Virus record (IMG/VR): IMGVR_UViG_3300025116_000091
Location: 1 to 43,114 of that record
Source: a virus
Length of the DNA: 43,114 nucleotides
Reading direction: 5' to 3' (one strand)
Under the pieces are notes generated by a model. The model ran no database searches and had not been told where the DNA came from. It saw nothing but the letters and a program-made list of their open reading frames with translations. This document shows, one piece after another, positions 33,625 to 40,001 of this stretch (positions within the stretch are counted from its first letter, which is position 1; every line of letters begins with the position of its first letter). The position numbers and the translations under genes are program-made.

Positions 33625-33828
33625 ATGAGCCTAGATAACACCAAGCACGTCGTGGATGGTCTTTCCCTCGGTACCGCTGTTGGTACCTTCTTCGGATACC
33701 TGCCCTCCATCGCCGCCTTGCTGACCATCGTCTGGACTGCCATCCGTATCTACGAGACGGACACGGTTCAGAAACTACTTGGTAAGGAGGTCTCCTGTGA
33801 CCAACAAAGCTGCACCAAGGGCAACTGA
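33625..33828 (+). CDS. Holin (T7 gp17.5 position)
   Basis: A 67-residue protein with hydrophobic segments at about 12-25 and 27-42 (LSLGTAVGTFFGYLPSIAALLTIVWTAIRIY) and a charged tail. The layout and the place before the terminase small subunit are those of class II holins in T7-like phages. It would open the inner membrane for the amidase. No Rz/Rz1-type spanin pair is visible between here and terL, where T7 carries 18.5/18.7. The 3' end overlaps the terminase small subunit start by 32 bases. Confidence 0.82.
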   Translation: MSLDNTKHVVDGLSLGTAVGTFFGYLPSIAALLTIVWTAIRIYETDTVQKLLGKEVSCDQQSCTKGN

Positions 33829-34108
33829 CGACGAACTCTCCCAGATTCACTCTGGGTTCGCCAAGTGGTGCCTGATGATCCTTCAAGGGACTCCGCTCCT
33901 CGACAAGGATGGTTGCGCGGTCTTGAAGGAGGACGGAACGCCGTGGCTCGTACCGCCGAGCGCCGCTCACATGAGCACCATCCGGCAGTTCCTGAAGGAC
34001 AACGGTATCGACTCCGTTCCCAAGCAGGGCACCGCCTTTGGCACCCTTGCTTCTCTCCCTGTTTTCGGAGATGACGAGGGCGTCCCTGCCCACCTGAAAT
34101 CCCACTAG
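33797..34108 (+). CDS. Terminase small subunit (T7 gp18-like)
   Basis: A 103-residue protein in the gp18 position (T7: 89), expected to recognise concatemer DNA for packaging. The start is GTG 33797 after AAGGAGGTCTCCT. The sequence ELSQIHSGFAKWCLMILQGTPLLDKDG, then PPSAAHMSTIRQFLKDNGID, is typical of small terminases of T7-like phages outside the T7 genus. A terminator follows at 34132-34170. Confidence 0.85.
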   Translation: MTNKAAPRATDDELSQIHSGFAKWCLMILQGTPLLDKDGCAVLKEDGTPWLVPPSAAHMSTIRQFLKDNGIDSVPKQGTAFGTLASLPVFGDDEGVPAHLKSH

Positions 34109-34131
34109 AAACGCCCTCAGGGCGACGAATG

Positions 34132-34170
34132 AGCCTACCTAAGGGGTAACCCTTGGGTGGGCTTTTTTTT
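34132..34170 (+). terminator. Intrinsic terminator between terminase genes
   Basis: A 14-bp stem with two G-T wobbles (34132-34145 with 34150-34163), GTAA loop, then eight T. It is preceded by a small CGCCCT/AGGGCG hairpin near 34112. Read-through is needed for terL. Confidence 0.85.
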
Positions 34171-34204
34171 CGTCTCCACGGGCCGGAAAACGAGGTTTCT
34201 GACG

Positions 34205-35887
34205 ATGACCCCCGAACAGTACATGAAACGCATCAAGGACGACTTCCGAGTCTTCCTGTGGCTGGTTTGGAAGTACCTGAACCTACCCGAACCAACTCCC
34301 ATTCAACTCGACATCGCCTACTACCTGCAACACGGCAAGGCCAAGCGCCGGATCATCCAAGCGTTCCGTGGTGTGGGTAAGTCATGGATCACCTCGGCCT
34401 ACGTCGTGTGGCGACTGCTCGTCAATCCCGACTACAAGGTGATGGTGGTATCAGCCTCGAAGGAACGTGCTGATGCCTTCACGATCTTCACCAAGAAGCT
34501 GATCAACGAAATCCCTGAGTGCCAACACCTGAAACCTCGGGCTGACCAGCGAGACTCCATGATCGCCTTCGAGGTCAATGGGGCGCGACCCGACCATTCC
34601 CCCTCGGTGAAGTCGGTAGGTATCACCGGCCAGCTAACCGGTAGCCGTGCTGACGAGATCGTGGCTGACGACGTGGAGGTTCCGAACAACTCTGCCACCC
34701 AAGCACAACGCGACAAGCTGGGTGAGCTGGTCAAGGAATTCGACGCCATCCTGAAGCCGGGTGGTCTGGTCACTTACCTGGGCACTCCCCAGAACGAGAT
34801 GTCCCTCTACAACGAACTCCAGAATCGCGGGTACGACACCCGTATCTGGCCCGCTCGTTACCCGAAGGATCAAGCCCAGCGTGACAACTATGGTATCCGC
34901 TTGGCTCCGATGATCGCTGATGCCTTTGACGACAACCCTGCACTGGCATGGACGACCACCGAGCCTCGTCGCTTCGATGACCGTGATCTGGCCGAGCGGG
35001 AACTCTCCTACGGCAAAGCTGGCTTCATGCTCCAGTTCATGCTCGACACCAGCCTATCGGATGCTGACAAGTTCCCACTGAAGTTGTCCGATCTGGTCGT
35101 GATGAATCTGAACCCTACGTTGGCCCATGTGAAGATCGCGTGGGGTGCCGCCCCCAATCTGGTCTTGGATCACCTCCAAGCGGTGGGCCTGAAGGGTGAC
35201 CGCTACTACCGCCCAACGTGGCACTCCGAGGAAATGAAGGAGTACACCGGGACGGTCATGGCGATTGACCCCTCTGGTCGAGGCAAAGACCTCACTGCCT
35301 ACGCCATCGTGAAGTTCCTCCATGGTTACCTCTTCGTGGTGAACGCTGGTGGCTTCTCAGGAGGCTACTCCAACGAGACCCTATCGGAACTGGCGAAGAG
35401 GGCCAAGGTGTTCGGTGTGAACCATGTCGTGATCGAAGCCAACTTCGGTGATGGTATGTTCACTGAACTGATCAAGCCTCACTTCCAGAAGATCGGCCAC
35501 CCGGTCAAGGTGGAGGAGGTCAAGCATTCCTCCCAGAAGGAAGCCCGGATCATCGACACCCTTGAGCCTGTGATGATGCAGCACCGGCTGATCGTTGACG
35601 AGTCAGTCATCAAGCGTGACCTTGAGATGTCCACCGACATCAAAATGAGTCTCTTCTACCAGATGACCCGGATCACCCGCGAGAAGGGTTCCTTGGCCCA
35701 CGATGACAAGATCGATGCTCTGGCTATCGCTGTGGCCTACTGGGTGGAGAAGATGGCCCATGACGCTGATCGTGGTCTGGTCGAACATCGGGCAAACCTG
35801 ATGGATGCAGCCTTGGATCGGTTCATGGAACACGCCATAGGTGGTACCCCGAAGCGAGACTCTTGGCTGTCTTCCTACGGGATCTAA
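34205..35887 (+). CDS. Terminase large subunit (T7 gp19-like)
   Basis: A 560-residue packaging motor (T7 gp19: 586). Walker A is FRGVGKS with Lys59; ASKERADA, PDHSPSVKSVGITGQLTGSRADEIVADDVE (Walker B region), and YLGTPQNEMSLYNEL belong to the ATPase. The nuclease domain has AIDPSGRGKDLT, EANFGDGMF and LAHDDKIDALA with metal-binding acids. ATG 34205 is chosen because the longer reading frame begins in the terminator T-run. It is the last gene of the virion genome and is followed by the phiOR-like promoter P9. Confidence 0.97.
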   Translation: MTPEQYMKRIKDDFRVFLWLVWKYLNLPEPTPIQLDIAYYLQHGKAKRRIIQAFRGVGKSWITSAYVVWRLLVNPDYKVMVVSASKERADAFTIFTKKLINEIPECQHLKPRADQRDSMIAFEVNGARPDHSPSVKSVGITGQLTGSRADEIVADDVEVPNNSATQAQRDKLGELVKEFDAILKPGGLVTYLGTPQNEMSLYNELQNRGYDTRIWPARYPKDQAQRDNYGIRLAPMIADAFDDNPALAWTTTEPRRFDDRDLAERELSYGKAGFMLQFMLDTSLSDADKFPLKLSDLVVMNLNPTLAHVKIAWGAAPNLVLDHLQAVGLKGDRYYRPTWHSEEMKEYTGTVMAIDPSGRGKDLTAYAIVKFLHGYLFVVNAGGFSGGYSNETLSELAKRAKVFGVNHVVIEANFGDGMFTELIKPHFQKIGHPVKVEEVKHSSQKEARIIDTLEPVMMQHRLIVDESVIKRDLEMSTDIKMSLFYQMTRITREKGSLAHDDKIDALAIAVAYWVEKMAHDADRGLVEHRANLMDAALDRFMEHAIGGTPKRDSWLSSYGI

Positions 35888-35933
35888 TTACTCATTTGAC
35901 ATGGGTCTGGAAGCCTTGTGCCACAAGGGTTTC

Positions 35934-35953
35934 CAATTCTTACCACCCATAGG
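35934..35953 (+). promoter_or_regulatory. Phage promoter P9, phiOR-like
   Basis: CAATTCTTACCACCCATAGG followed by GGGG, expected start G35952. No gene follows for 1.2 kb. T7 phiOR lies in the same place after gene 19. A hairpin (GGAAGCCTTG with CAAGGGTTTCC, 35909-35933) abuts it. Confidence 0.78.
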
Positions 35954-35964
35954 GGGGATGAGAG

Positions 35965-36020
35965 GCTGAAGATGAAACCTGAAGATTATCTCTATGGTTA
36001 TACCTAAGGTAATCCTAAGG
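35965..36020 (+). repeat. GCTGAAG/CCTGAAG/CCTAAGG repeats after P9
   Basis: GCTGAAG 35965-35971, CCTGAAG 35978-35984, CCTAAGG 36003-36009 and 36014-36020. Same units as at 748-836. In T7, CCTAAAG repeats flank the terminal repeat and help process concatemers; a like role is inferred. Confidence 0.5.
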
Positions 36021-36103
36021 TTCATCTTCAGTGTCTCTGTAGTCTTCCCTGAGGTGTTACCTCTTCCATGTTATTCTTCAATGAGGAATAAGATCGAAGA
36101 GAA

Positions 36104-36176
36104 CCGGTAGTGTTACCGGGGTGAGAGCGTAAGTGGGACTGAGGTGAGACTGGGGTGGTACCCCGGACTTTTTTAC
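36104..36176 (+). terminator. Hairpin pair with T run near the likely genome end
   Basis: CCGGTA (36104-36109) pairs with TACCGG (36114-36119). Farther on GGGGT (36152-36156) pairs with ACCCC (36160-36164) and a run of six T follows (36169-36174). Probably stops phage transcripts from P9; the call is moderate because of the gap between stem and T run. Confidence 0.5.
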
Positions 36177-36400
36177 CGCAAAAATCTGAAGTCCTCCCCT
36201 TGATTTGGACAACTGACGACTCCCCCCGTGGCCCCCTCAACCTGGCCCCTCCAGTCAAGATTGATTCTCATTTCAATAGTTGATCAAGAAGCATTCTCAA
36301 CTAGATACCTTTCAATGCCTCAGAATCAATGCTAACCCTTTGATTTTATTGAGAGTAGCAGTGGATATTACATCCGATGTTCTACCGTTAGACCAAAAGA

Positions 36401-36443
36401 CAGCCTGTCGTTTTTCACATTGTGAAACGATGGGCTTTTTTTT
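36401..36443 (+). terminator. Bulged intrinsic terminator containing TTTCACATTGTGAAA
   Basis: AGCC-TG-TCG...CGA-TG-GGCT encloses the perfect palindrome TTTCACATTGTGAAA (36413-36427) and is followed by eight T. The palindrome recurs with one change at 36452-36466, so it may double as a protein site. Confidence 0.65.
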
Positions 36444-36451
36444 CTGGTTCA

Positions 36452-36466
36452 TTTCGCATTGTGAAA
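36452..36466 (+). promoter_or_regulatory. Second copy of the TTTCRCATTGTGAAA palindrome
   Basis: TTTCGCATTGTGAAA, one base different from 36413-36427, centre to centre 39 bases. No T run follows this copy, so a terminator does not explain it; an operator or end-recognition site is possible. Confidence 0.4.
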
Positions 36467-36483
36467 TATCCTTACTTCTCTGT

Positions 36484-36652
36484 GTTTCCCTATCAATCGT
36501 TTTCCCTCTGGTTTTCCCTGCCGTTTTCCCTCTGGTTTTCCCTGCCGTTTTCCCTTTGCCTCTGCTACCTGGGCGCAATACACATTAGTTTCCCTCTCGT
36601 TTCCCTCTCGTTTCCCTCTGGTTTCCCTATCGCCTAACCTATTGATTTCCCT
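36484..36652 (+). repeat. TTTCCCT repeat array (11 copies)
   Basis: Eleven TTTCCCT units. Copies 2-6 recur every 12 bases with alternating CTGG and GCCG tails; copies 7-10 recur every 11 bases with CTCG or CTGG tails; a 30-base interruption lies between the two blocks. There is no gene. The array lies just left of the early promoters, where T7 carries its left-end short repeats, and probably marks the left end of the packaged genome or a replication or packaging site. Confidence 0.75.
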
Positions 36653-36703
36653 GCCGTTTTCTACTTTGTTTGCCCAAGTGAGAAAAAATTTTCATCGGGA
36701 CTA

Positions 36704-36732
36704 TTGACAAACCGTCGGCACATCTTCACAAT
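36704..36732 (+). promoter_or_regulatory. Early host (sigma70) promoter E1
   Basis: TTGACA (36704-36709), 17-base spacer, CACAAT (36727-36732). Perfect -35 box. It is followed 30 bases later by a boxA-like GCTCTTTAAAA. Confidence 0.75.
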
Positions 36733-36762
36733 GCGCCCCATCGATGCAGCAAACGCATCACC

Positions 36763-36773
36763 GCTCTTTAAAA
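36763..36773 (+). promoter_or_regulatory. boxA-like antitermination site 1
   Basis: GCTCTTTAAAA after E1, close to the bacterial rRNA boxA core (GCTCTTTAACA). Weaker match than the second copy. Confidence 0.5.
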
Positions 36774-36817
36774 GTCTGGTTCTAATCTCTGGTTTCTCTC
36801 TGTAGGGAATCCGGTAA

Positions 36818-36874
36818 GGTAGCAGAAGGATGACTAGGTTTCTCCGTTCAGGCCGATTAAACGGGGCTGCTACC
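36818..36874 (+). ncRNA. Leader RNA hairpin between the two early promoters
   Basis: GGTAGCAG (36818-36825) pairs with CTGCTACC (36867-36874); inside, CCGTT (36844-36848) pairs with AACGG (36860-36864). A closed two-stem element in the E1 transcript. Function unknown. Confidence 0.45.
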
Positions 36875-36952
36875 TGATACTGAAAATGCCCACATGGGGA
36901 AGTAGGTATCGGCCATTAAAGGTTTCCCACAATGCACCCGGAAACGGATGTA

Positions 36953-36981
36953 TTGACAAGACGGGTAGAAATCGGTAAGAT
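36953..36981 (+). promoter_or_regulatory. Early host (sigma70) promoter E2
   Basis: TTGACA (36953-36958), 17-base spacer, TAAGAT (36976-36981). It drives the early gene block; a strong boxA follows at 37056. Confidence 0.78.
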
Positions 36982-37055
36982 GCGAACCAAGCTCAAACGA
37001 GCGATGCAATGACGGAAACGCACATAAGCTGGATTCTCTGGCGATATTGGCTGAC

Positions 37056-37070
37056 TGTTCTTTAACAATT
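37056..37070 (+). promoter_or_regulatory. rRNA-type boxA antitermination site 2
   Basis: TGTTCTTTAACAATT differs by one base from the E. coli rRNA leader boxA as I recall it (TGCTCTTTAACAATT). NusB/S10 binding here would let host RNA polymerase read through terminators in the early block. Confidence 0.7.
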
Positions 37071-37085
37071 CGGAATGATGGATGG

Positions 37086-37192
37086 CCGCGTGACTTTCAC
37101 AAACCTGTACGCGGAGAACTGACAAGCTCCGCACATTCCCTCTAACGAGGGAGACCACCAGATGCCCTTGATGTGTCTCACATAGGGGCATC
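37086..37192 (+). promoter_or_regulatory. Early leader with competing hairpins
   Basis: CCGCGT (37086-37091) can pair with ACGCGG (37109-37114), or GCGGAG (37111-37116) with CTCCGC (37127-37132); the two cannot form together. Next come TCCCTC-TAAC-GAGGGA (37137-37152) and GATGCCC (37161-37167) with GGGCATC (37186-37192). This looks like an attenuator or structured 5' leader of the first early gene. Confidence 0.5.
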
Positions 37193-37218
37193 GATTGGTC
37201 TAACAGGAGGAAACCACC

Positions 37219-37353
37219 ATGTCTAATGCTGAAAAAATCCGCTCGAATGTCGAAGTCCATGGCTTGGATTGGACGCTTGGGTGGGCTTCTCGCAAGGGCA
37301 TCAACCGTGACACGATCAGCTTTGCCTTGTTTGGGCGCTATGGGCTGATCTGA
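37219..37353 (+). CDS. First early protein, 44 aa, unknown function
   Basis: Reads MSNAEKIRSNVEVHGLDWTL and ends in ALFGRYGLI. A strong ribosome site (ACAGGAGGAAACCACC) precedes ATG 37219. It is the first gene after promoters E1 and E2 and the structured leader, where T7-like phages often place small proteins acting against host defences or host polymerase. No family is recognised; a host-takeover role is only a positional guess. Confidence 0.7.
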   Translation: MSNAEKIRSNVEVHGLDWTLGWASRKGINRDTISFALFGRYGLI

Positions 37354-37375
37354 TCAGGGGATTATTACGTCCACA

Positions 37376-37408
37376 CCTACCCATGTTGGCATGGCTTGCA
37401 TGGGTGGG
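37376..37408 (+). other. Hairpin between the first two early genes
   Basis: CCTACCCATG (37376-37385) pairs with CATGGGTGGG (37399-37408), one wobble. No T run, so more likely an RNA processing or stability element than a terminator. Confidence 0.5.
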
Positions 37409-37478
37409 GATACCGAAGGGAATCGGTAGGTTCTCTTCGCTATCCCTTCAATCAACCTTCTTTCATGGAGATAGAATC

Positions 37479-38081
37479 ATGGCCGGAGTATTTTTCCGCA
37501 CCAAGTCCCTGTGGGATGGTTCGTCCATCCTCGTCGCTGCTGTCCTGCCCAAGTCTGCCAAGAATTCCAAGACAGGGGCGCTGGCTCAGGTCTACATCCT
37601 GCCGGATAACGGGAAGCTGCCGCATGTGGCTTGGAAGGATGGCGACTATGATTCCGTCTGTGGTGACTGCCCACATAAGGACAATGGTGCCTGTTATGTG
37701 GATCGCACCAAGGGAAGCCGTGGGGTTATGGTGGGTATCCGCAACGGTAAGTCCTACCGGGAAGTGACGGTGGAAGGCTTCCGTGATGCTCTCGCTGGGC
37801 TGGCTGTCCGGTGGGGTGCCGATGGTGACCCGGCCATGATTCCTGAGGCTGAATTCAGGGTTATTGCGTCCCAGGTTACGTCCTGCACTGGCTACACCCA
37901 TCAATGGCGCTGGGCGCATTGGCTCAAGGGTCACTGCATGGCCTGTGACGGTAACCTGCGTGGGGAACGTCGGGCTAACCCGGTGATCATCGCCCATGGG
38001 CTGGCCCACAAGGTCACCAAGTACAAGACCTTCCGCATGTCGCTGGCTCTTCATGACCGTTCTGGGTCGAACTACGCCTAA
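37479..38081 (+). CDS. Conserved phage early protein with CGDCP motif
   Basis: A 200-residue protein. It has the pattern NSKTGALAQVYILP near 25-40, then VCGDCPHKDNGACYVDRTKG (about 61-80) with three Cys, and a second pair GHCMACDGN near 166-174. Proteins with this CGDCP...CYV block are widespread in phages and plasmids, without a known function; a zinc site is likely. GGAGATAGAATC precedes ATG 37479. An upstream hairpin (37376-37408) separates it from the first early gene. Confidence 0.75.
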   Translation: MAGVFFRTKSLWDGSSILVAAVLPKSAKNSKTGALAQVYILPDNGKLPHVAWKDGDYDSVCGDCPHKDNGACYVDRTKGSRGVMVGIRNGKSYREVTVEGFRDALAGLAVRWGADGDPAMIPEAEFRVIASQVTSCTGYTHQWRWAHWLKGHCMACDGNLRGERRANPVIIAHGLAHKVTKYKTFRMSLALHDRSGSNYA

Positions 38082-38103
38082 TTTCAACCAGTTGGGCAAT
38101 CAA

Positions 38104-38132
38104 TGCACCTTCGGGGTACTCCTGAGGGTGCA
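38104..38132 (+). other. Hairpin upstream of the third early gene
   Basis: TGCACC (38104-38109) pairs with GGTGCA (38127-38132), flanked by ATCA and TTGAT that extend the pairing with a bulge. No T run. Possibly an RNA processing site or operator. Confidence 0.4.
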
Positions 38133-38173
38133 TGAATTGATCAACCGTAACCCTTGAAAGGAAGGGAAACATC

Positions 38174-38503
38174 ATGGAAAGCGTCCTTACTCGGAAGCAA
38201 TACATGGACTCCTACACCGGGAAGTCCAAAGAGGAACAACTGGCCCTCCATCGGGCTTACTACGGTCAGCTTGTAGGGGAATCGACCATCCGCCGCGTGG
38301 TGTCTGTTATCGGGGAAAAACGCCTGATGGCTTCTACCGACCCGTGGCTGAACGACATCCCGTTGAAGGAATGGGATCGCCTGACGGCTTCTCTACCGCT
38401 GGCCCAGCCGTTCAAGAACCTCGAAGACTACGCCACGTTGGCTGGCTTGGTCTGTGTTGCCAAGGAAGCTGCCCATCAGTTCATCGAAAGGAACCGCAAA
38501 TGA
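38174..38503 (+). CDS. Early protein of unknown function (109 aa)
   Basis: A soluble, mostly helical protein (MESVLTRKQYMDSYTGKSKE, later EKRLMASTDPWLNDIPLKEWDRL). GAAAGGAAGGG precedes ATG. The stop overlaps the next ATG (ATGA), so it is translationally coupled to the AbrB/SymE-like gene. No domain is recognised. Confidence 0.75.
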   Translation: MESVLTRKQYMDSYTGKSKEEQLALHRAYYGQLVGESTIRRVVSVIGEKRLMASTDPWLNDIPLKEWDRLTASLPLAQPFKNLEDYATLAGLVCVAKEAAHQFIERNRK

Positions 38504-38826
38504 GCAAGACCTACGCTCGAAAAGTCGGCCTGAACCGGGGGAAGCCCCGCCTGTGGCTCGAAGGGAAAATCCTGCTGGAAAACGGCTTCGGACATAAGGT
38601 GGCATGGGGTGTGGTTCGCCCGGATTCCACGCCGCACCCGGAGTGGCCCTCGCTGTACCTGATCGCTGGCCCCGGTGGGAAGCGTCTGGTTGCCGGGAGT
38701 CCTGACCGTCCGGTGATCGACATCAACTCCAAGGAACTGCTGGCCGGTTTCACGCCGGGTGAAGAGGTGGTGGTGCGTGTGATCGGGGAAGGTCATCTGC
38801 ACATCACCCGCAAGGTGGAGGGCTGA
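38500..38826 (+). CDS. AbrB/SymE-like small protein with duplicated half
   Basis: A 108-residue protein. The first half (KVGLNRGKPRLWLEGKILLENGFGHKV) and the end (ELLAGFTPGEEVVVRVIGEGHLHITRK) both follow the AbrB/SymE pattern: hydrophobic strand, L...GF..G..V.V, then a terminal strand. It may bind DNA or RNA as a swapped-hairpin barrel made from one chain. Start ATG 38500 is coupled to the upstream stop. This is a pattern judgement, not a family match. Confidence 0.6.
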   Translation: MSKTYARKVGLNRGKPRLWLEGKILLENGFGHKVAWGVVRPDSTPHPEWPSLYLIAGPGGKRLVAGSPDRPVIDINSKELLAGFTPGEEVVVRVIGEGHLHITRKVEG

Positions 38827-38828
38827 CC

Positions 38829-38915
38829 ATGACCATGCACCTGACCGAAGCCGACTATCTGGCTGGGGAGTTCCAGCCGTGGTTTTTGTACGAAATGGTG
38901 GAGATGGAGCCGTGA
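38829..38915 (+). CDS. Mini-protein, 28 aa
   Basis: MTMHLTEADYLAGEFQPWFL and eight more residues. GGAGG lies 7 bases before ATG 38829 and the stop overlaps the next GTG (GTGA), so it fits the operon spacing well. Too short to judge otherwise. Confidence 0.5.
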   Translation: MTMHLTEADYLAGEFQPWFLYEMVEMEP

Positions 38916-39157
38916 ACCTCCAGCAGATCAAAGACACGGATGCTGCCTTGCACTGCATCGAAAGCCGGTTGGCTCCTCTACTGGATCAACCCTTTCGGGA
39001 TGCCTTGACGAGGGTCAGCACGTTGATGGCAGAGGTTCGCCACTTCGCTGTGATGTGGGCAGACGCTGCCGATATTGAACCCAAGAGCAGAGACCATGCT
39101 GCTCAGATTCGGGAAGAGGCAATCACCCGCCTCGTCCAAACCATCCGCCCTGATTAA
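38912..39157 (+). CDS. Early helical protein (81 aa), GTG start
   Basis: Starts at GTG 38912 (overlapping the mini-protein stop) and reads as helices: LQQIKDTDAALHCIESRLAPLL, FRDALTRVSTLMAEVRHFAVM, and a charged end. GGAG lies 8 bases upstream. No domain is recognised. Confidence 0.65.
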   Translation: MNLQQIKDTDAALHCIESRLAPLLDQPFRDALTRVSTLMAEVRHFAVMWADAADIEPKSRDHAAQIREEAITRLVQTIRPD

Positions 39158-39185
39158 ACCTTCAACCTTCATAGGAGATACCACT

Positions 39186-39614
39186 ATGACCAAGACCCTG
39201 ACCATTGCCCTGAACGACATCGAAAACCAAGTCTTCGCTGCCGCGATGATCAACTTCACCCGAGCCTCGATTGAGTTCCTCCCGGAGATTCAGAACGATC
39301 TCGGGATGATGCTGAAGGCCACCAAGGCTGTCGTCCGTGCCGAGAAGTTCCGCCTCATGTTCGAGGAGAAGGCGGAATCCATCGAACTGAAGGCAAACGA
39401 GGCCGCCTTCCTCGTCTCGACCCTCCAGTTGTTCGAGGTGACGACCCAGCAGAAGCTCGCCAAGATCGCCGAAGAGGGTGACGTTCGGATGCTCGTCGGT
39501 GGCCTCCAAGCCCTCGCCGTGGCCCAGAAGATCATCGCCACCATCTGCGAAGGTGGGGAACGTCTGGCCCAAGAGGAAGAGGCAGAAGCTGAAGCCCTCC
39601 GCAAGGCAGCGTAA
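39186..39614 (+). CDS. Early alpha-helical protein (142 aa)
   Basis: Almost wholly helical, with heptad-like stretches (MMLKATKAVVRAEKFRLMFE, QKLAKIAEEGDVRMLVGG) and an acidic tail EEEAEAEALRKAA. AGGAGATACCACT precedes ATG 39186. A hairpin (GTGACCC 39631-39637, GGGTCAC 39653-39659) follows the gene. Function unknown. Confidence 0.75.
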   Translation: MTKTLTIALNDIENQVFAAAMINFTRASIEFLPEIQNDLGMMLKATKAVVRAEKFRLMFEEKAESIELKANEAAFLVSTLQLFEVTTQQKLAKIAEEGDVRMLVGGLQALAVAQKIIATICEGGERLAQEEEAEAEALRKAA

Positions 39615-39630
39615 CCGGTAGGTCAAGCCG

Positions 39631-39659
39631 TGACCCTTCTCTACCTGGGAGGGGTCACC
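39631..39659 (+). other. Hairpin between early genes
   Basis: A perfect 7-bp stem GTGACCC/GGGTCAC (39631-39637 and 39653-39659) without T run. RNase III-type processing is possible. Confidence 0.45.
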
Positions 39660-39704
39660 ACTGGATCAACCAAACCCGCATCAACTTGAAAAGGAGATAC
39701 CAAG

Positions 39705-40001
39705 ATGCAAACCAATGCTGGTCAAATCAAAGTCCGTAAGTCCATCGCCAAGTCCATGCTGGAAGCCTCCGAGGGCACCTTCGTGGGTCTGACCTTCCGC
39801 AAGAAGGATGGCTCCATGCGAGAACTGAACGGTCGTCTGGGTGTTCGCAAGGGCACCAAGGGTGGCAAGTCCAACCTCGACAAGCGCAACTACATCACCG
39901 TCTGGGATGCCAAGAAGCGCGACTTCCGGGCTGTCAATCTGGCAACCCTGACCGGTGTTCGTATGCGTGGCTTCTCCTACGATCTGGAAGAGGTGGTGTG
40001 A
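39705..40001 (+). CDS. Conserved phage early protein (KDGSMRELNGRLGV type)
   Basis: A basic 98-residue protein with FVGLTFRKKDGSMRELNGRL, a Lys/Gly-rich loop, NYITVWDAKKRDFRAVNLATL and MRGFSYDLEEVV. This beta-rich pattern is widespread in unrelated phages (DUF2693-like); the biochemical role is unknown. AAAGGAGATACCAAG precedes ATG. The stop overlaps the next ATG (TGATG). Confidence 0.8.
   Translation: MQTNAGQIKVRKSIAKSMLEASEGTFVGLTFRKKDGSMRELNGRLGVRKGTKGGKSNLDKRNYITVWDAKKRDFRAVNLATLTGVRMRGFSYDLEEVV

Noticed and set aside
36280-36588. Open frame of 102 codons across the TTTCCCT array
   Set aside because: Its second half is only the repeat read as FPLVFPAV; no ribosome site, and a terminator lies inside.
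36484-36652. CRISPR array
   Set aside because: Units are 7 bases with 4-5 base tails; there are no 20-40 base repeats, no unique spacers and no cas genes.
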